A stretch of 64,000 bases of DNA. It comes from Komagataeibacter xylinus NBRC 15237. Lineage in GTDB: Bacteria; Pseudomonadota; Alphaproteobacteria; Acetobacterales; Acetobacteraceae. Both the position numbers and the translations under genes were made by a program. The notes below the pieces were generated by a model. The model was not told where the DNA came from. It did no database searches and saw nothing but the letters and a program-made list of their open reading frames with translations. The DNA lies in NCBI RefSeq assembly GCF_001571345.1, contig NZ_BCTP01000009.1, positions 1-64,000 on the forward strand, read 5' to 3'. Shown here piece after piece: positions 44,589 through 52,948 of the stretch. Each line of letters begins with the position of its first letter. The first letter of the stretch is position 1.

Positions 44589-46283
44589 ATGACATATACA
44601 GTTGGCCATTACCTTGGTGAACGCCTGGCGCAGATCGGGCTCAAGGATCATTTCGCTGTTGCGGGTGACTACAACCTCGTCCTGCTCGACCAGCTTCTTG
44701 AAATCGAGGGCCTGCGCCAGGTCTATTGCTGTAATGAACTGAACTGCGGCTTCAGCGCCGAGGGCTATGCCCGCGCCAACGGGGCGGGCGCTGCGGTTGT
44801 CACCTTCAGCGTGGGCGCGCTGTCAGCACTCAATGCCATTGGCGGCGCCTATGCCGAGAACCTGCCGGTCATCCTGATTTCGGGCGCGCCCAATTCAAAC
44901 GACCACGGCAGCGGGCACATCCTGCACCACACCACCGGCACGCCGGATTATGGCTACCAGCTTGAAATTGCCAAACGCCTGACCTGTGCGGCGGTGTCCA
45001 TCACCTCGGCCGAGCATGCGCCGGTGCAGATCGACCACGCCATCCGCACGGCGCTGCGCGAGAAGAAGCCCGCCTATATCGAGATTGCGTGCAACGTGTC
45101 CGCCCAGCCCTGCTCGCGCCCTGGCCCGGTCAGCGCCATCCTGGCCGATGTGCCGTCCGACCCCGCCACGCTGAAAGTGGCAGTTGATGCGCTGGCCCGT
45201 TTCCTTGATGCCCGCAAGAAGCCCATCATTCTGGTTGGCAGCCGCCTGCGGGCCGCGGGCTGCGAGGAAGCGGCCATCCGCCTGGCCGATGCGCTGGGCT
45301 GCGCCGTGGTGAGCATGGCGGCGGCCAAGAGCTTCTTCCCCGAGGATCACCCGGCCTATGCCGGTACCTACTGGGGCGATGTAAGCAGCCCCGGCGCGCA
45401 GCAGATCTTTGACTGGGCGGACGGCGTGCTGTGCCTGACCCCGGTGTTCAATGATTACTCCACCGTTGGCTGGACCGCGTGGCCCAAGGGCGACAACGTG
45501 GCGCTGATGGAGGCGCGGCATATCGAGGCGGCAGGCACCATCTATGATGGCGTGCACCTGCGCGACGTGATTGATGCGCTGATCGCCCGCATCAAGGGCC
45601 AGCCCAAAAAGGATGCGACGCTGGTTGAATACAACCGCATCAAGGCGCCCGTGGCGCCGGTGGCACCTGCCGCCCCCGATGCCCCGCTGGTACGTGCCGA
45701 GATGGCGCGCCAGATTCAGGCGCTGCTGACATCCAGCACCTCGGTCATCGCCGAGACGGGCGATTCGTGGTTCAACGCCATGCAGATGAAGCTGCCGCGT
45801 GGCGCGCGCGTGGAACTGGAGATGCAGTGGGGCCATATCGGCTGGTCCGTGCCCGCCACCTTCGGCTACGCCGTGGCCGAGCCGGAGCGGCGCATCATCG
45901 CCATGATCGGCGATGGCTCCTTCCAGTTGACCGCGCAGGAAGTGGCCCAGATGGTGCGGCTCAGGCTGCCGGTCATCATCTTCCTGGTCAATAACCGGGG
46001 CTACACCATCGAAGTCCAGATTCATGACGGCCCGTACAACAACGTCAAGAACTGGGATTATGCCGGGCTGATGAAGGTGTTCAACGCCGAGGACGGCCAC
46101 GGCCTGGGCTTCCGCGCCACCACGGGTGCGGAGATGGAAAAGGCGATTGCAGCCGCCCTCGCCAACAAGGAAGGCCCGACCCTGATCGAATGCCAGATCG
46201 ACCGTGATGACTGCACGAGCGACCTGATCTCGTGGGGGCGGCGCGTTGCTTCCGCCAATGCCCGGCCGCCTGCCGCGCGCTGA
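44589..46283 (+). CDS. pdc: Pyruvate decarboxylase
   Basis: A 564-residue ThDP enzyme that decarboxylates pyruvate to acetaldehyde and CO2. Bacterial PDC is rare; it is known from Zymomonas and acetic acid bacteria, and this one resembles Zymomonas PDC through most of its length. Features include [17 protein letters not shown] with the catalytic Glu, the HH pair in [15 protein letters not shown], and the ThDP motif [18 protein letters not shown] followed by NNRGYTIE. The acetaldehyde can be oxidised to acetate. The start at 44589 follows AAGGAAAG and gives the family N-terminus MTYTVGHYL. Confidence 0.96.
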   Translation: MTYTVGHYLGERLAQIGLKDHFAVAGDYNLVLLDQLLEIEGLRQVYCCNELNCGFSAEGYARANGAGAAVVTFSVGALSALNAIGGAYAENLPVILISGAPNSNDHGSGHILHHTTGTPDYGYQLEIAKRLTCAAVSITSAEHAPVQIDHAIRTALREKKPAYIEIACNVSAQPCSRPGPVSAILADVPSDPATLKVAVDALARFLDARKKPIILVGSRLRAAGCEEAAIRLADALGCAVVSMAAAKSFFPEDHPAYAGTYWGDVSSPGAQQIFDWADGVLCLTPVFNDYSTVGWTAWPKGDNVALMEARHIEAAGTIYDGVHLRDVIDALIARIKGQPKKDATLVEYNRIKAPVAPVAPAAPDAPLVRAEMARQIQALLTSSTSVIAETGDSWFNAMQMKLPRGARVELEMQWGHIGWSVPATFGYAVAEPERRIIAMIGDGSFQLTAQEVAQMVRLRLPVIIFLVNNRGYTIEVQIHDGPYNNVKNWDYAGLMKVFNAEDGHGLGFRATTGAEMEKAIAAALANKEGPTLIECQIDRDDCTSDLISWGRRVASANARPPAAR

Positions 46284-46311
46284 AACATGCATGCCTTCAT
46301 GGCCTGAAAGC

Positions 46312-46334
46312 GGGGGGTGCCTACGGGCGCCCCC
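46312..46334 (+). terminator. Possible hairpin after pdc
   Basis: GGGGGTGCC pairs with GGGCGCCCCC (one G-T pair) around a TAC loop about 30 nt after the pdc stop. The T tail is weak, so this is only a candidate. Confidence 0.35.
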
Positions 46335-46376
46335 TTGCTGTATGGGCCACGCATCAACTGCAGAAGGAAGGCTGAC

Positions 46377-46808
46377 ATGACCGGACAGACCGGCCCGCGC
46401 GTGGGCTGTGGCGCTGCCATTATTGATGGGGATGGGCGAATTCTGCTGCTCAAACGCCTGCGCCAGCCGCAGGCCGGGTGCTGGGGTTTGCCCGGCGGCA
46501 AGGTGGACGCAAACGAGACGACCTGCCAGGCAATGGCCCGCGAAATTGAGGAGGAAGTGGGGTTGCGCGTAGAAGCCCCGGAATTTTTATGCCTGGTGGA
46601 GGAACGCGACACCACGGCAGGGCATTTCTGGGTTTCCCCGGTTTATCTGGTTACGTCCTGGCAGGGCGAGCCACGGCTGATGGAGCCGGACAAGCATGAG
46701 GGGCCGCGCTGGTTCGCGTGCGATGCCCTGCCGGAAAACCTGACAACCCCCACCCGTTACGCGGTGGAGGAACTGGCGCTTCGGGCAACCCTGAATTGTA
46801 AAAAATGA
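46377..46808 (+). CDS. Nudix hydrolase
   Basis: A 143-residue Nudix protein. The box is GGKVDANETTCQAMAREIEEEVGL, matching G-x5-E-x7-REUxEExGU; it begins near residue 40. Family members hydrolyse nucleoside diphosphates linked to another group, such as oxidised dNTPs or ADP-ribose. The substrate cannot be set from sequence, though the size and ALLLL-type opening resemble small MutT/ADP-ribose pyrophosphatase proteins. The ribosome site AGAAGGAAGG precedes the ATG. The gene is separated from pdc by a possible terminator. Confidence 0.88.
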   Translation: MTGQTGPRVGCGAAIIDGDGRILLLKRLRQPQAGCWGLPGGKVDANETTCQAMAREIEEEVGLRVEAPEFLCLVEERDTTAGHFWVSPVYLVTSWQGEPRLMEPDKHEGPRWFACDALPENLTTPTRYAVEELALRATLNCKK

Positions 46809-46866
46809 CAAAGTTTGATTTTTGTCGTGGTTGCCGGGCGCGATTGGGTCTCAGATAGGCGAAGGA

Positions 46867-47052
46867 TCAGGACGGGTCGGCTGCCGTGTCGAGCGTGCGG
46901 GCATAATCGAGCAGGGCACGGCGGTGGCGGGCATGGATCATCCGCGTGGTCAGGGACCGGGTCGGGATTTCATCCGTGATTAACGGAAGGGCACCGGCTG
47001 CGATGGATGAAGCTGCGGCAGACGGGGCGATCGTATCAACTGCAGGGGTCAT
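46867..47052 (-). CDS. Short hypothetical protein
   Basis: A 61-residue frame with no recognised domain. The first half is Ala/Ser/Pro-rich (DTIAPSAAASSIAAGALP) and the second half is basic (TRSLTTRMIHARHRRALLDYARTLD), possibly a short helix. GGAAA lies about 9 nt before the ATG at 47052. Codon use fits the local GC content. The low-complexity content makes it uncertain that this is expressed. Confidence 0.4.
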   Translation of the reverse strand: MTPAVDTIAPSAAASSIAAGALPLITDEIPTRSLTTRMIHARHRRALLDYARTLDTAADPS

Positions 47053-47076
47053 TGCTGTTTTTCCGTTATGTGCCAA

Positions 47077-47353
47077 GGACAGGACAAGCTCCGGTGAGTC
47101 GGGTTGTTAACCGAGCGACACATTACCTAATGTTCATACATGTCGGAATTGAGGCATAAAAGACATACTGGCGCGGAAAGCTCACTTTTTCGTTCACATT
47201 TAATTTATCATATGAAACTCAGGAATAGGACCATGTTCCTCCTGAACCTTTCCGGAAAGTAATCTGGGCGCTTTATCGGTCCACAGGAATTAAAAAATTA
47301 TCTAAATTTTGTCGCCCGGCCGAAAAAAACCGGGCGGCTCGCCTTGGCCCACG
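47077..47353. other. AT-rich intergenic region
   Basis: About 280 bp with much lower GC than its neighbours, upstream of the 61-residue frame. It may hold its promoter. A 7-bp inverted repeat CGCCCGG/CCGGGCG occurs near 47311-47334. No convincing gene is seen. Confidence 0.5.
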
Positions 47354-47518
47354 GAGACTGTTTGAAAAATCAGCCCGGCAAACATCAAGGCATCATAAGG
47401 AAGTTTCTGGTGCAGCTTTTTTCAGAAAGCTTTGAAAAGACGTCGCCTTTTTGAAAAAAAAGGCGGCACCTAAAAACTTTTATCATTTTTTATCAAAGAG
47501 TTGTTTTCAAACAGCGTC
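47354..47518. repeat. Long dispersed repeat with terminal inverted repeats, copy A (contains three-stem copy 4)
   Basis: About 165 bp. The left end GAGACTGTTTGAAAA mirrors the right end TTTTCAAACAGCGTCTC. The core is the three-stem element in reversed order (AGCTT stem first, then the CGCC/GGCG stem). It shares an extra stretch (CATCAAGG, ATCATAAGGAAG) with the copy at 48551. The right end touches the phosphotransferase stop codon. Confidence 0.85.
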
Positions 47519-48502
47519 TCAGCCGAGATGGCGCAGGAGGCGCCCGTTCTTCCATGCCTCGCACAGGGCGAATGTGCGTCCGGTCCAGTCCCGGCCGAGG
47601 CTGCGCACCTGTTCGGTCCGGGCATGGGTGCCGGTCCACGCCAAAAGCTGGATGCGGCGCTGGATAACGAGGGCTGGCAGAATATCAAGGTCAGCCTGCG
47701 TCAGGTCGCCCATGGTGCCATAACCACTCAGCCAGTGGTCAACCCAGCGCGGAGCCTGCGGATGGTCTTCGTAAAAACTCAGCGCTGCCGCCAGGTCCTG
47801 CATGAACCAGCTTATGCCGCAGTCATCAAAATCGATCAGGCGGGTGTGCGTGCCGCTGATCAGCAGGTTGGCCAGCCGCAGATCGGCATGGATCAGCCCG
47901 AATCGCGCAGGCCCGGTGCCATAATCCGCCAGTTGCGCTGCAACCGTGCGCAGGCAGCCTGCAATCAGGTCGCGTCCGGCATCGGTCATGCCCGGCGCAT
48001 CGGGCCACCAGCCCCACGGGGCATCGGGGCCGGTCATGGTGGCAGGGGTCCAGACCTTGCGGGTGAAGCCGGGCGGGCGCTGCCACTGTCGGCTATGGGC
48101 ATGCAGGCGGGCCGTTACGCCCCCTAGCCGGGCGAAGGCGGCGGGATCGACATCGGTGGTGGGTTCGGTGCCCTCCATCCAGTCAAACAGCACGGCATGG
48201 CGGGGTATGCCATCAGTGCCGCAGAGGGTGCGGATGCGCCCGCCATCACGACCGGGCCGGGGCCTGGGCACGTCCAGCCCTGTTGCATGCAGGGCATCGA
48301 GCCAGGCCAGTTCGCTGCCAATCTCGGCGGCGGTATGATAGCCGGGCCGGTGCAGGCGCAGCACATGGCGCGGGCCCGATGGGGTATCGATGCGAAAGAC
48401 GACGTTTTCTGAAATGGAAAGCAGGCTGGGCTGGGCATCACGCAGCGGGTACTGGGCCAGCGCTGCGTGGGCCAGCCGGTAAAGGGAGGCGGGATCGGTC
48501 AT
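47519..48502 (-). CDS. Aminoglycoside-phosphotransferase-family kinase
   Basis: A 327-residue protein with the APH/choline-kinase fold. The catalytic loop is FGLIHADLRLANLL, with the Asp and Asn, and the metal motif is RLIDFDDCG. The N-lobe shows VLRLHRPGY. It resembles the SrkA/YihE or homoserine-kinase-like groups rather than a resistance enzyme. The substrate is unknown. GAGGGATC precedes the ATG. The gene is bracketed by two direct copies of the long repeat, and its stop lies at the edge of one of them. It is not adjacent to murU, so it is not an obvious AmgK. Confidence 0.8.
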   Translation of the reverse strand: MTDPASLYRLAHAALAQYPLRDAQPSLLSISENVVFRIDTPSGPRHVLRLHRPGYHTAAEIGSELAWLDALHATGLDVPRPRPGRDGGRIRTLCGTDGIPRHAVLFDWMEGTEPTTDVDPAAFARLGGVTARLHAHSRQWQRPPGFTRKVWTPATMTGPDAPWGWWPDAPGMTDAGRDLIAGCLRTVAAQLADYGTGPARFGLIHADLRLANLLISGTHTRLIDFDDCGISWFMQDLAAALSFYEDHPQAPRWVDHWLSGYGTMGDLTQADLDILPALVIQRRIQLLAWTGTHARTEQVRSLGRDWTGRTFALCEAWKNGRLLRHLG

Positions 48503-48550
48503 GATCCCTCTCCCATACCGCCTGGGCGCGTATTGATGAAGGCTGGGTTG

Positions 48551-48711
48551 GAGACTGTTTGAAAAGTCAGCCCTGAAACATCAAGGAATCATAAGGAAGT
48601 TTTTGGCGAAGCTTTTTTCGAAAAGCTTCGAAGAAGGCCGCCTTCTTGAAAAAAGGCGGCACCCAAAAACTTTTCTCATTTTTTATCAATGAGTTGTTTT
48701 CAAACAGTGTT
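48551..48711. repeat. Long dispersed repeat with terminal inverted repeats, copy B (contains three-stem copy 5)
   Basis: Same organisation and orientation as copy A. It starts GAGACTGTTTGAAAAGTC and ends TTTTCAAACAGTGTTTTAG. The core at about 48597-48674 has perfect inner stems (GAAGCTTTTTTCG with its complement; GCCGCCTTCTTG with a partner). It ends right after the oprB stop codon. Confidence 0.85.
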
Positions 48712-50193
48712 TTAGAGAATGCAGTTGAACTGCAGGCCCATCACCGCCGCATCATGATAGGTGGTGGTGCCGCCGGGGCGGTTGATATACTGGAAATCCG
48801 GCTGGAAGCTCATGCCGCGCGCTGTATGGATGTTGTAGAAAACTTCATACACGTCTTCATGCGTCTGGATGCCCCAGACCTTGCCCCACTGGTTGTTCAG
48901 GAAGGGCGTGCCCGCCAGCACCGAGGATTCCTGCTGCAGCACCGAGGCGCGGCTCATCTCGAAATAATGGAACATGGCGCCCACCGTATCGAGCGGGCGG
49001 CCCCAGGCGGCGCCGGTTTCCACCATGCCTGCCCAGGCGTGGTATTTCATCGCCGAGACCTTGCCTGACGTATACATGAAGCCTGAAAGCGCGATCAGGC
49101 CGTTGGTCGGGCCTTTGCCGTTGCGGATGAACATCTGGTCGGCCTGGAACCACGCGGTGCTGACACCGGACTGCTTGCGGAAAGGCTGGCCCGTCAGCAC
49201 GGCGGAGTTGCCGTTAATGTCGGAATACAGGTCGTTGTACTGCGAGTTGTCATAGCCGTAACCCGCCTTGTAGTGACCGGCGAGGTGGCTTTTACCGAAT
49301 TCGGGCAACCAGCCGAATTCCACCGGGGTGGAGAACTTGCCCAGCCCGCTCTGCGCCCAGGCCCAGCCCGAGATGCCGCCATTGAAGGAATGCGGGGATA
49401 CGGCGAACATCGAGGCCATGATGTAGGTATCGACCGTAGGCATGACGCGCATCACCACGCCAAGGTTGCCCGATGGCCAGTCGCGCCCGCCCGGCACGTA
49501 TTTGCCCGGCGCGGGATTGCCGCAGATCGACACGTTCATGAAGTCACAGAACAGGGGGGAGGCGGCAAAGAAGCTGCCCACCGGAATCCAGCCCGCGCTG
49601 ATGTCGAGCCGGTTATGGAACAGCGACTGTTCGGCATACATGTACACAAGGTGGGCGACCACGTTACCACGCGCGCCGTAGATCTGCTGCACGCCACCAA
49701 GCGAATCGTGGATGTTGTCCGTGCTTTCGTTCCGGCCATGACCGTTCACGATCATGGTATGGGTCCAGAAATTCTTGGGTGCGCCTGCCAGCTTGTGCCA
49801 GTCGATATCGATTTCCACGCCGACCTGGCCCGCATCGGTCACGCCTTTTTGCGCGCCGCCGTGGAAGTTGCCCGCGAGTTCCTCATGCACGTCGGCCTCG
49901 ATATGCACGCCGTGCTTCTGCAGATAGGGCTGAAGCCCTGCCCAGTCGCCAAAAAAGTGCTGGTTGCCGTAGGGCGCACTGTAAAACTGCCCCGGATCCT
50001 GCACTGTAACATTACGGCGTGAATTGATGTTGAGGCTCGGCTGTGCGCCAACCACGCCCTGGCCTTCCCCCGGAATGGCCTGTGCCCAGGCACCGCCTTC
50101 GCCACAGGTGAAAAAAGCAAGAAGAAACAGGGGGAGCAGCGCAAAAGAGCGGATAAATCTTCGGGTCATTCGCATATCGGTAGCATATTTCAT
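48712..50193 (-). CDS. oprB: Carbohydrate-selective porin, OprB family
   Basis: A 493-residue outer-membrane porin. A signal peptide precedes AWAQAIPGEG. The mature part has the OprB pattern: FFGDWAGLQPYLQKHGVHIEADVHEELAGNFHGG, a family-typical N-terminal periplasmic plug, then aromatic-rich beta strands such as WAGMVETGAAWGRPL, and a C-terminal QFNCIL strand. OprB proteins let sugars diffuse through the outer membrane. Three in-frame ATGs near the start are possible. The 260-bp AT-rich region upstream contains a 17-bp palindrome. Confidence 0.88.
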   Translation of the reverse strand: MKYATDMRMTRRFIRSFALLPLFLLAFFTCGEGGAWAQAIPGEGQGVVGAQPSLNINSRRNVTVQDPGQFYSAPYGNQHFFGDWAGLQPYLQKHGVHIEADVHEELAGNFHGGAQKGVTDAGQVGVEIDIDWHKLAGAPKNFWTHTMIVNGHGRNESTDNIHDSLGGVQQIYGARGNVVAHLVYMYAEQSLFHNRLDISAGWIPVGSFFAASPLFCDFMNVSICGNPAPGKYVPGGRDWPSGNLGVVMRVMPTVDTYIMASMFAVSPHSFNGGISGWAWAQSGLGKFSTPVEFGWLPEFGKSHLAGHYKAGYGYDNSQYNDLYSDINGNSAVLTGQPFRKQSGVSTAWFQADQMFIRNGKGPTNGLIALSGFMYTSGKVSAMKYHAWAGMVETGAAWGRPLDTVGAMFHYFEMSRASVLQQESSVLAGTPFLNNQWGKVWGIQTHEDVYEVFYNIHTARGMSFQPDFQYINRPGGTTTYHDAAVMGLQFNCIL

Positions 50194-50454
50194 GCCGAAT
50201 ATAAACCTTGGCAGGGGAATTGTATAAGAACTAATGTTTTACAAAATATTGGTAAAGATATTTTTTTTGTTATATCAATAGATTTATATAAAATGTTACT
50301 ATTCCTGACGGTGTTTTTTTGTGCAATGCACAAATACATCAGAATTTTGTGTTTGTTCTCACATATTACTCATTTGCCCTGTCCGGGCCAATGATATCAT
50401 ACCCCGCCCGGCCGCCCGTTGACGCAACCCCGTGGGAATGCTGAACATGGCCCC
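50194..50454. other. AT-rich divergent region between oprB and moaB
   Basis: About 260 bp, AT-rich in its first half, with the promoters of both genes expected here. A 17-bp palindrome lies at 50318-50334. No small gene is evident. Confidence 0.5.
50318..50334. promoter_or_regulatory. 17-bp palindrome between oprB and moaB
   Basis: TTTGTGCAATGCACAAA is a perfect 8-bp inverted repeat around one A. Its place in a divergent promoter region suggests an operator; the regulator is unknown. Confidence 0.45.
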
Positions 50455-51006
50455 ATGTCACGCCTTGATATGAAAAAACCTTTCCTGCCCGTTCGCATCG
50501 CCGTGCTCACGGTATCCGATACCCGCACGCCTCAAACCGACAGGTCAGGTGATATCCTGGTCGCGCGCATTGCCACGGCGGGCCATGAAGTCGCAGCACG
50601 CGCCATCGTGCCCGATGACGCGGAGCAGCTTGCGGCGACGCTGTCGGGCTGGATTGCCGACCCGCAGGTCGATGTCGTCATTTCCACCGGGGGCACGGGC
50701 GTTACCGGCCGTGACGTCACACCGGAAGCCTTCGACCGGGTGATCGAGAAGCGCATCGAAGGGTTTGGCGAACTGTTCCGCATGCTGTCGTACCAGAAGA
50801 TCGGCACCTCCACCATCCAGTCCCGCGCACTCGCAGGCGTTGCGGGCGGCACCTACCTGTTCGCCCTGCCCGGGTCGACCGGCGCGGTGAAGGACGGGTG
50901 GGATGACATTCTGGTCTGGCAACTCGATAGCCGTCATGTGCCCTGCAATTTTGTTGAGCTCATGCCCCGACTGCGTGAGCATCTGCCCCCCGGCCATGCG
51001 GACTGA
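50455..51006 (+). CDS. moaB: Molybdenum cofactor biosynthesis protein B
   Basis: A 183-residue MoaB/Mog-family protein. It binds molybdopterin and adenylates it or passes it on during molybdenum-cofactor synthesis. The signature VVISTGGTGVTGRDVTPEAF is complete, and FALPGSTGAVKDGWDDIL closes the domain. The ATG at 50455 is used; another Met lies at 50470. No other moa genes lie nearby. The upstream AT-rich region separates it from divergent oprB. Confidence 0.9.
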   Translation: MSRLDMKKPFLPVRIAVLTVSDTRTPQTDRSGDILVARIATAGHEVAARAIVPDDAEQLAATLSGWIADPQVDVVISTGGTGVTGRDVTPEAFDRVIEKRIEGFGELFRMLSYQKIGTSTIQSRALAGVAGGTYLFALPGSTGAVKDGWDDILVWQLDSRHVPCNFVELMPRLREHLPPGHAD

Positions 51007-51105
51007 GGCGGGGCGCCGCCAGGCAGAAGGATAACGGTTTGTGAGCGCCGTCTCTATTCAGAAAGGCGGCATCGATCAGGGTGAAGCAGGTCAAGGAGAA
51101 CAGGC

Positions 51106-51687
51106 ATGACGGGTACGAAAAGACTGCTGTTGCTGGCAGGCGACTATGTCGAGGATTACGAGATCATGGTGCCCTATCAGGCCCTGACCATGCTCGGCTA
51201 CACGGTTGATACGGTCTGCCCGGGCAAGAAGAAGGGCGATTGCGTACTGACCGCCATCCATGATTTCGAGGGCGCGCAGACCTATAGCGAGAAGCCGGGC
51301 CACCGCTTCGTGCTCAATGCTGATTTTGAGGCCATCAACCACGCCGCCTACGCGGGCCTGATCCTGCCCGGCGGGCGCGCGCCGGAATATCTGCGACTCG
51401 ATGCGGGGGTGATCGCACTCGTCCGCGCCTTTGCCGATCGCCCTCTGGCCGCGATCTGCCATGCCGCCCAGCTTCTGGCGGCGGCCCGCATCATTTCAGG
51501 CAGGCGGGTTTCCGCCTATCCCGCCTGCCGCCCCGATGTGGAACTGGCTGGCGGCGTTTATGCCGATATTGCGATTGATGCAGCGGTGACCGATGGCATG
51601 CTGGTCACGGCGCCCGCATGGCCCGCGCACCCGGCATGGCTTGCGCAGTTTATTGCCGTGCTGGGGGCGAAGGTTACGCTTGGCTAA
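51106..51687 (+). CDS. DJ-1/PfpI-family protein
   Basis: A 193-residue protein of the DJ-1/PfpI class-I glutamine amidotransferase-like superfamily. The nucleophile Cys is in [17 protein letters not shown], with [12 protein letters not shown] just before it. Possible activities in the family are glyoxalase III, deglycase or protease; none is assigned here. AAGGAGAA lies 7 nt before the ATG. A three-stem repeat follows the stop, before convergent folE. Confidence 0.87.
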   Translation: MTGTKRLLLLAGDYVEDYEIMVPYQALTMLGYTVDTVCPGKKKGDCVLTAIHDFEGAQTYSEKPGHRFVLNADFEAINHAAYAGLILPGGRAPEYLRLDAGVIALVRAFADRPLAAICHAAQLLAAARIISGRRVSAYPACRPDVELAGGVYADIAIDAAVTDGMLVTAPAWPAHPAWLAQFIAVLGAKVTLG

Positions 51688-51693
51688 AAACGG

Positions 51694-51778
51694 ATAAAGG
51701 TTTTGGGCAAAGCTTTTTGAAAAAAGCTTTGAAAAGACGCTGCCTTTTTTCAAAAAGGCAGCACCTAAAAACTTTTAT
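51694..51778. repeat. Dispersed three-stem repeat, copy 6
   Basis: Between convergent PfpI and folE, in reversed order. The stem that reads GCCGCC in other copies is here GCTGCC/GGCAGC, changed on both sides so that pairing is kept. The other stem is CAAAGCTTTTT with its complement. Outer arms ATAAAGG... and ...ACTTTTAT remain. Confidence 0.88.
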
Positions 51779-51790
51779 ATCGGACCGATT

Positions 51791-52396
51791 TCAGATGCCC
51801 GCGCTGCTCATGGCCGGGCGGTTGAGAATGGACAGGAATTCCCGCCGCGTGTCGGAGTTGGTGCGGAACGTGCCAAGCATGCGGCTGGTCACCATCGACA
51901 CGCCAGGGCGGTGCACACCGCGCGTGGTCATGCACTGGTGCGCCGCCTCGATCACCACGCCCACGCCATAGGGCTGGAGTTCTTCATTGATGGTGTTGGC
52001 GATCTGTGCGGTCAGGCGTTCCTGGATCTGGAAGCGCCGCGCATAGGCATCAACCACGCGGGCCAGCTTGGAAATGCCAACAACCCGCTTGCGCGGCAGG
52101 TAGGCCACGTGTGCTACGCCAATGATGGGCACCATGTGGTGCTCGCAATGGCTCTCCACGCGGATATCGCGCAGCAGCACCATCTCGTCATAATCATCCA
52201 CCTCCGAGAAGGTGCGGCGCAGCATGTCCACCGGGTCTTCGGCATAGCCTGCGAAGAATTCACCATAGGATTTGATCACGCGGGTTGGCGTGTCGCGCAG
52301 GCCTTCGCGGCCGGGGTCTTCGCCCGCCCAGCGCAGCAGGGTGCGTACGGCTTCTTCTGCTTCCGTGCGGGTGGGGCGGGAATCGATGGGGGTCAT
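51791..52396 (-). CDS. folE: GTP cyclohydrolase I
   Basis: A 201-residue enzyme that converts GTP to dihydroneopterin triphosphate, the first step of folate (and tetrahydrobiopterin) synthesis. Zn ligands are in [12 protein letters not shown] and [13 protein letters not shown]. The C-terminal half carries the typical [12 protein letters not shown] and TSRMLGTF. It is downstream of metZ-apaG on the same strand (about 56 nt after apaG), so all three may share a transcript under the SAM-II control region. Confidence 0.95.
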   Translation of the reverse strand: MTPIDSRPTRTEAEEAVRTLLRWAGEDPGREGLRDTPTRVIKSYGEFFAGYAEDPVDMLRRTFSEVDDYDEMVLLRDIRVESHCEHHMVPIIGVAHVAYLPRKRVVGISKLARVVDAYARRFQIQERLTAQIANTINEELQPYGVGVVIEAAHQCMTTRGVHRPGVSMVTSRMLGTFRTNSDTRREFLSILNRPAMSSAGI

Positions 52397-52452
52397 GCTG
52401 TGGGTTCTTGTTGCAGGGGACTGCCGCAGGGACAGGCCACGGAAGGAAAAAC

Positions 52453-52929
52453 TTAATGCAGGATGGTCGGGTGGTGCGGGCTGTCGAGGCTGAAGACCGG
52501 GATGCTGATATCGAAATGCTCCCGGCTGGCCGGGCGGATCATGTGGTACTGCCCGCCCATGAAGCCGGTTGGCGTTTCAAGGGCTGCGCCTGACATGTAT
52601 TCAAAACTGGCGGCGGCGTCGATCAGGGGCTGCTCGCCCACCACGCCTTCGCCTTCCACGCGCTCGATCCGGCCCTGCCCGTCCACGATGCGCCAGCTGC
52701 GGCGCAGGAGTTGCACCGCCGTGTCGCCGTGGTTCTCGATCCGCACCCGGTAAGCCCACACATAGCGGTGCTCATCGGGTTCGGACTGGTCATCGAGCCA
52801 GAAGGTCTGGACCACCACGCGCACCCTGTCGGTCGTCGCCTCGAAACACGGTGTATTGTCCAGTGTCTCGCCTAGTGCTGCGTCAGCACCTTCCCCGCCG
52901 GGGGGAAGGAAAGGCCGGTTCTTGCTCAT
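52453..52929 (-). CDS. apaG: ApaG protein
   Basis: A 158-residue protein. The beta-sandwich ApaG domain covers most of the protein, with [29 protein letters not shown] and [21 protein letters not shown]. coli ApaG (125 residues) is linked to Co2+/Mg2+ efflux; the biochemical role is not settled. The extra 30 N-terminal residues are low-complexity Pro/Gly. The start at 52929 is used instead of an upstream frame to 52989, which runs into metZ. It lies 19 bp after metZ. Confidence 0.9.
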   Translation of the reverse strand: MSKNRPFLPPGGEGADAALGETLDNTPCFEATTDRVRVVVQTFWLDDQSEPDEHRYVWAYRVRIENHGDTAVQLLRRSWRIVDGQGRIERVEGEGVVGEQPLIDAAASFEYMSGAALETPTGFMGGQYHMIRPASREHFDISIPVFSLDSPHHPTILH

Positions 52930-52948
52930 GGTGGCGACGCTCCTGCGT

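Noticed and set aside
47311-47334. CGCCCGG/CCGGGCG hairpin as terminator
   Set aside because: It is not close to any gene's 3' end and lacks a T tract on either strand.
47519-48502. Calling the phosphotransferase gene AmgK
   Set aside because: It has the general APH fold, but no position near murU and no AmgK-specific residue was recognised.
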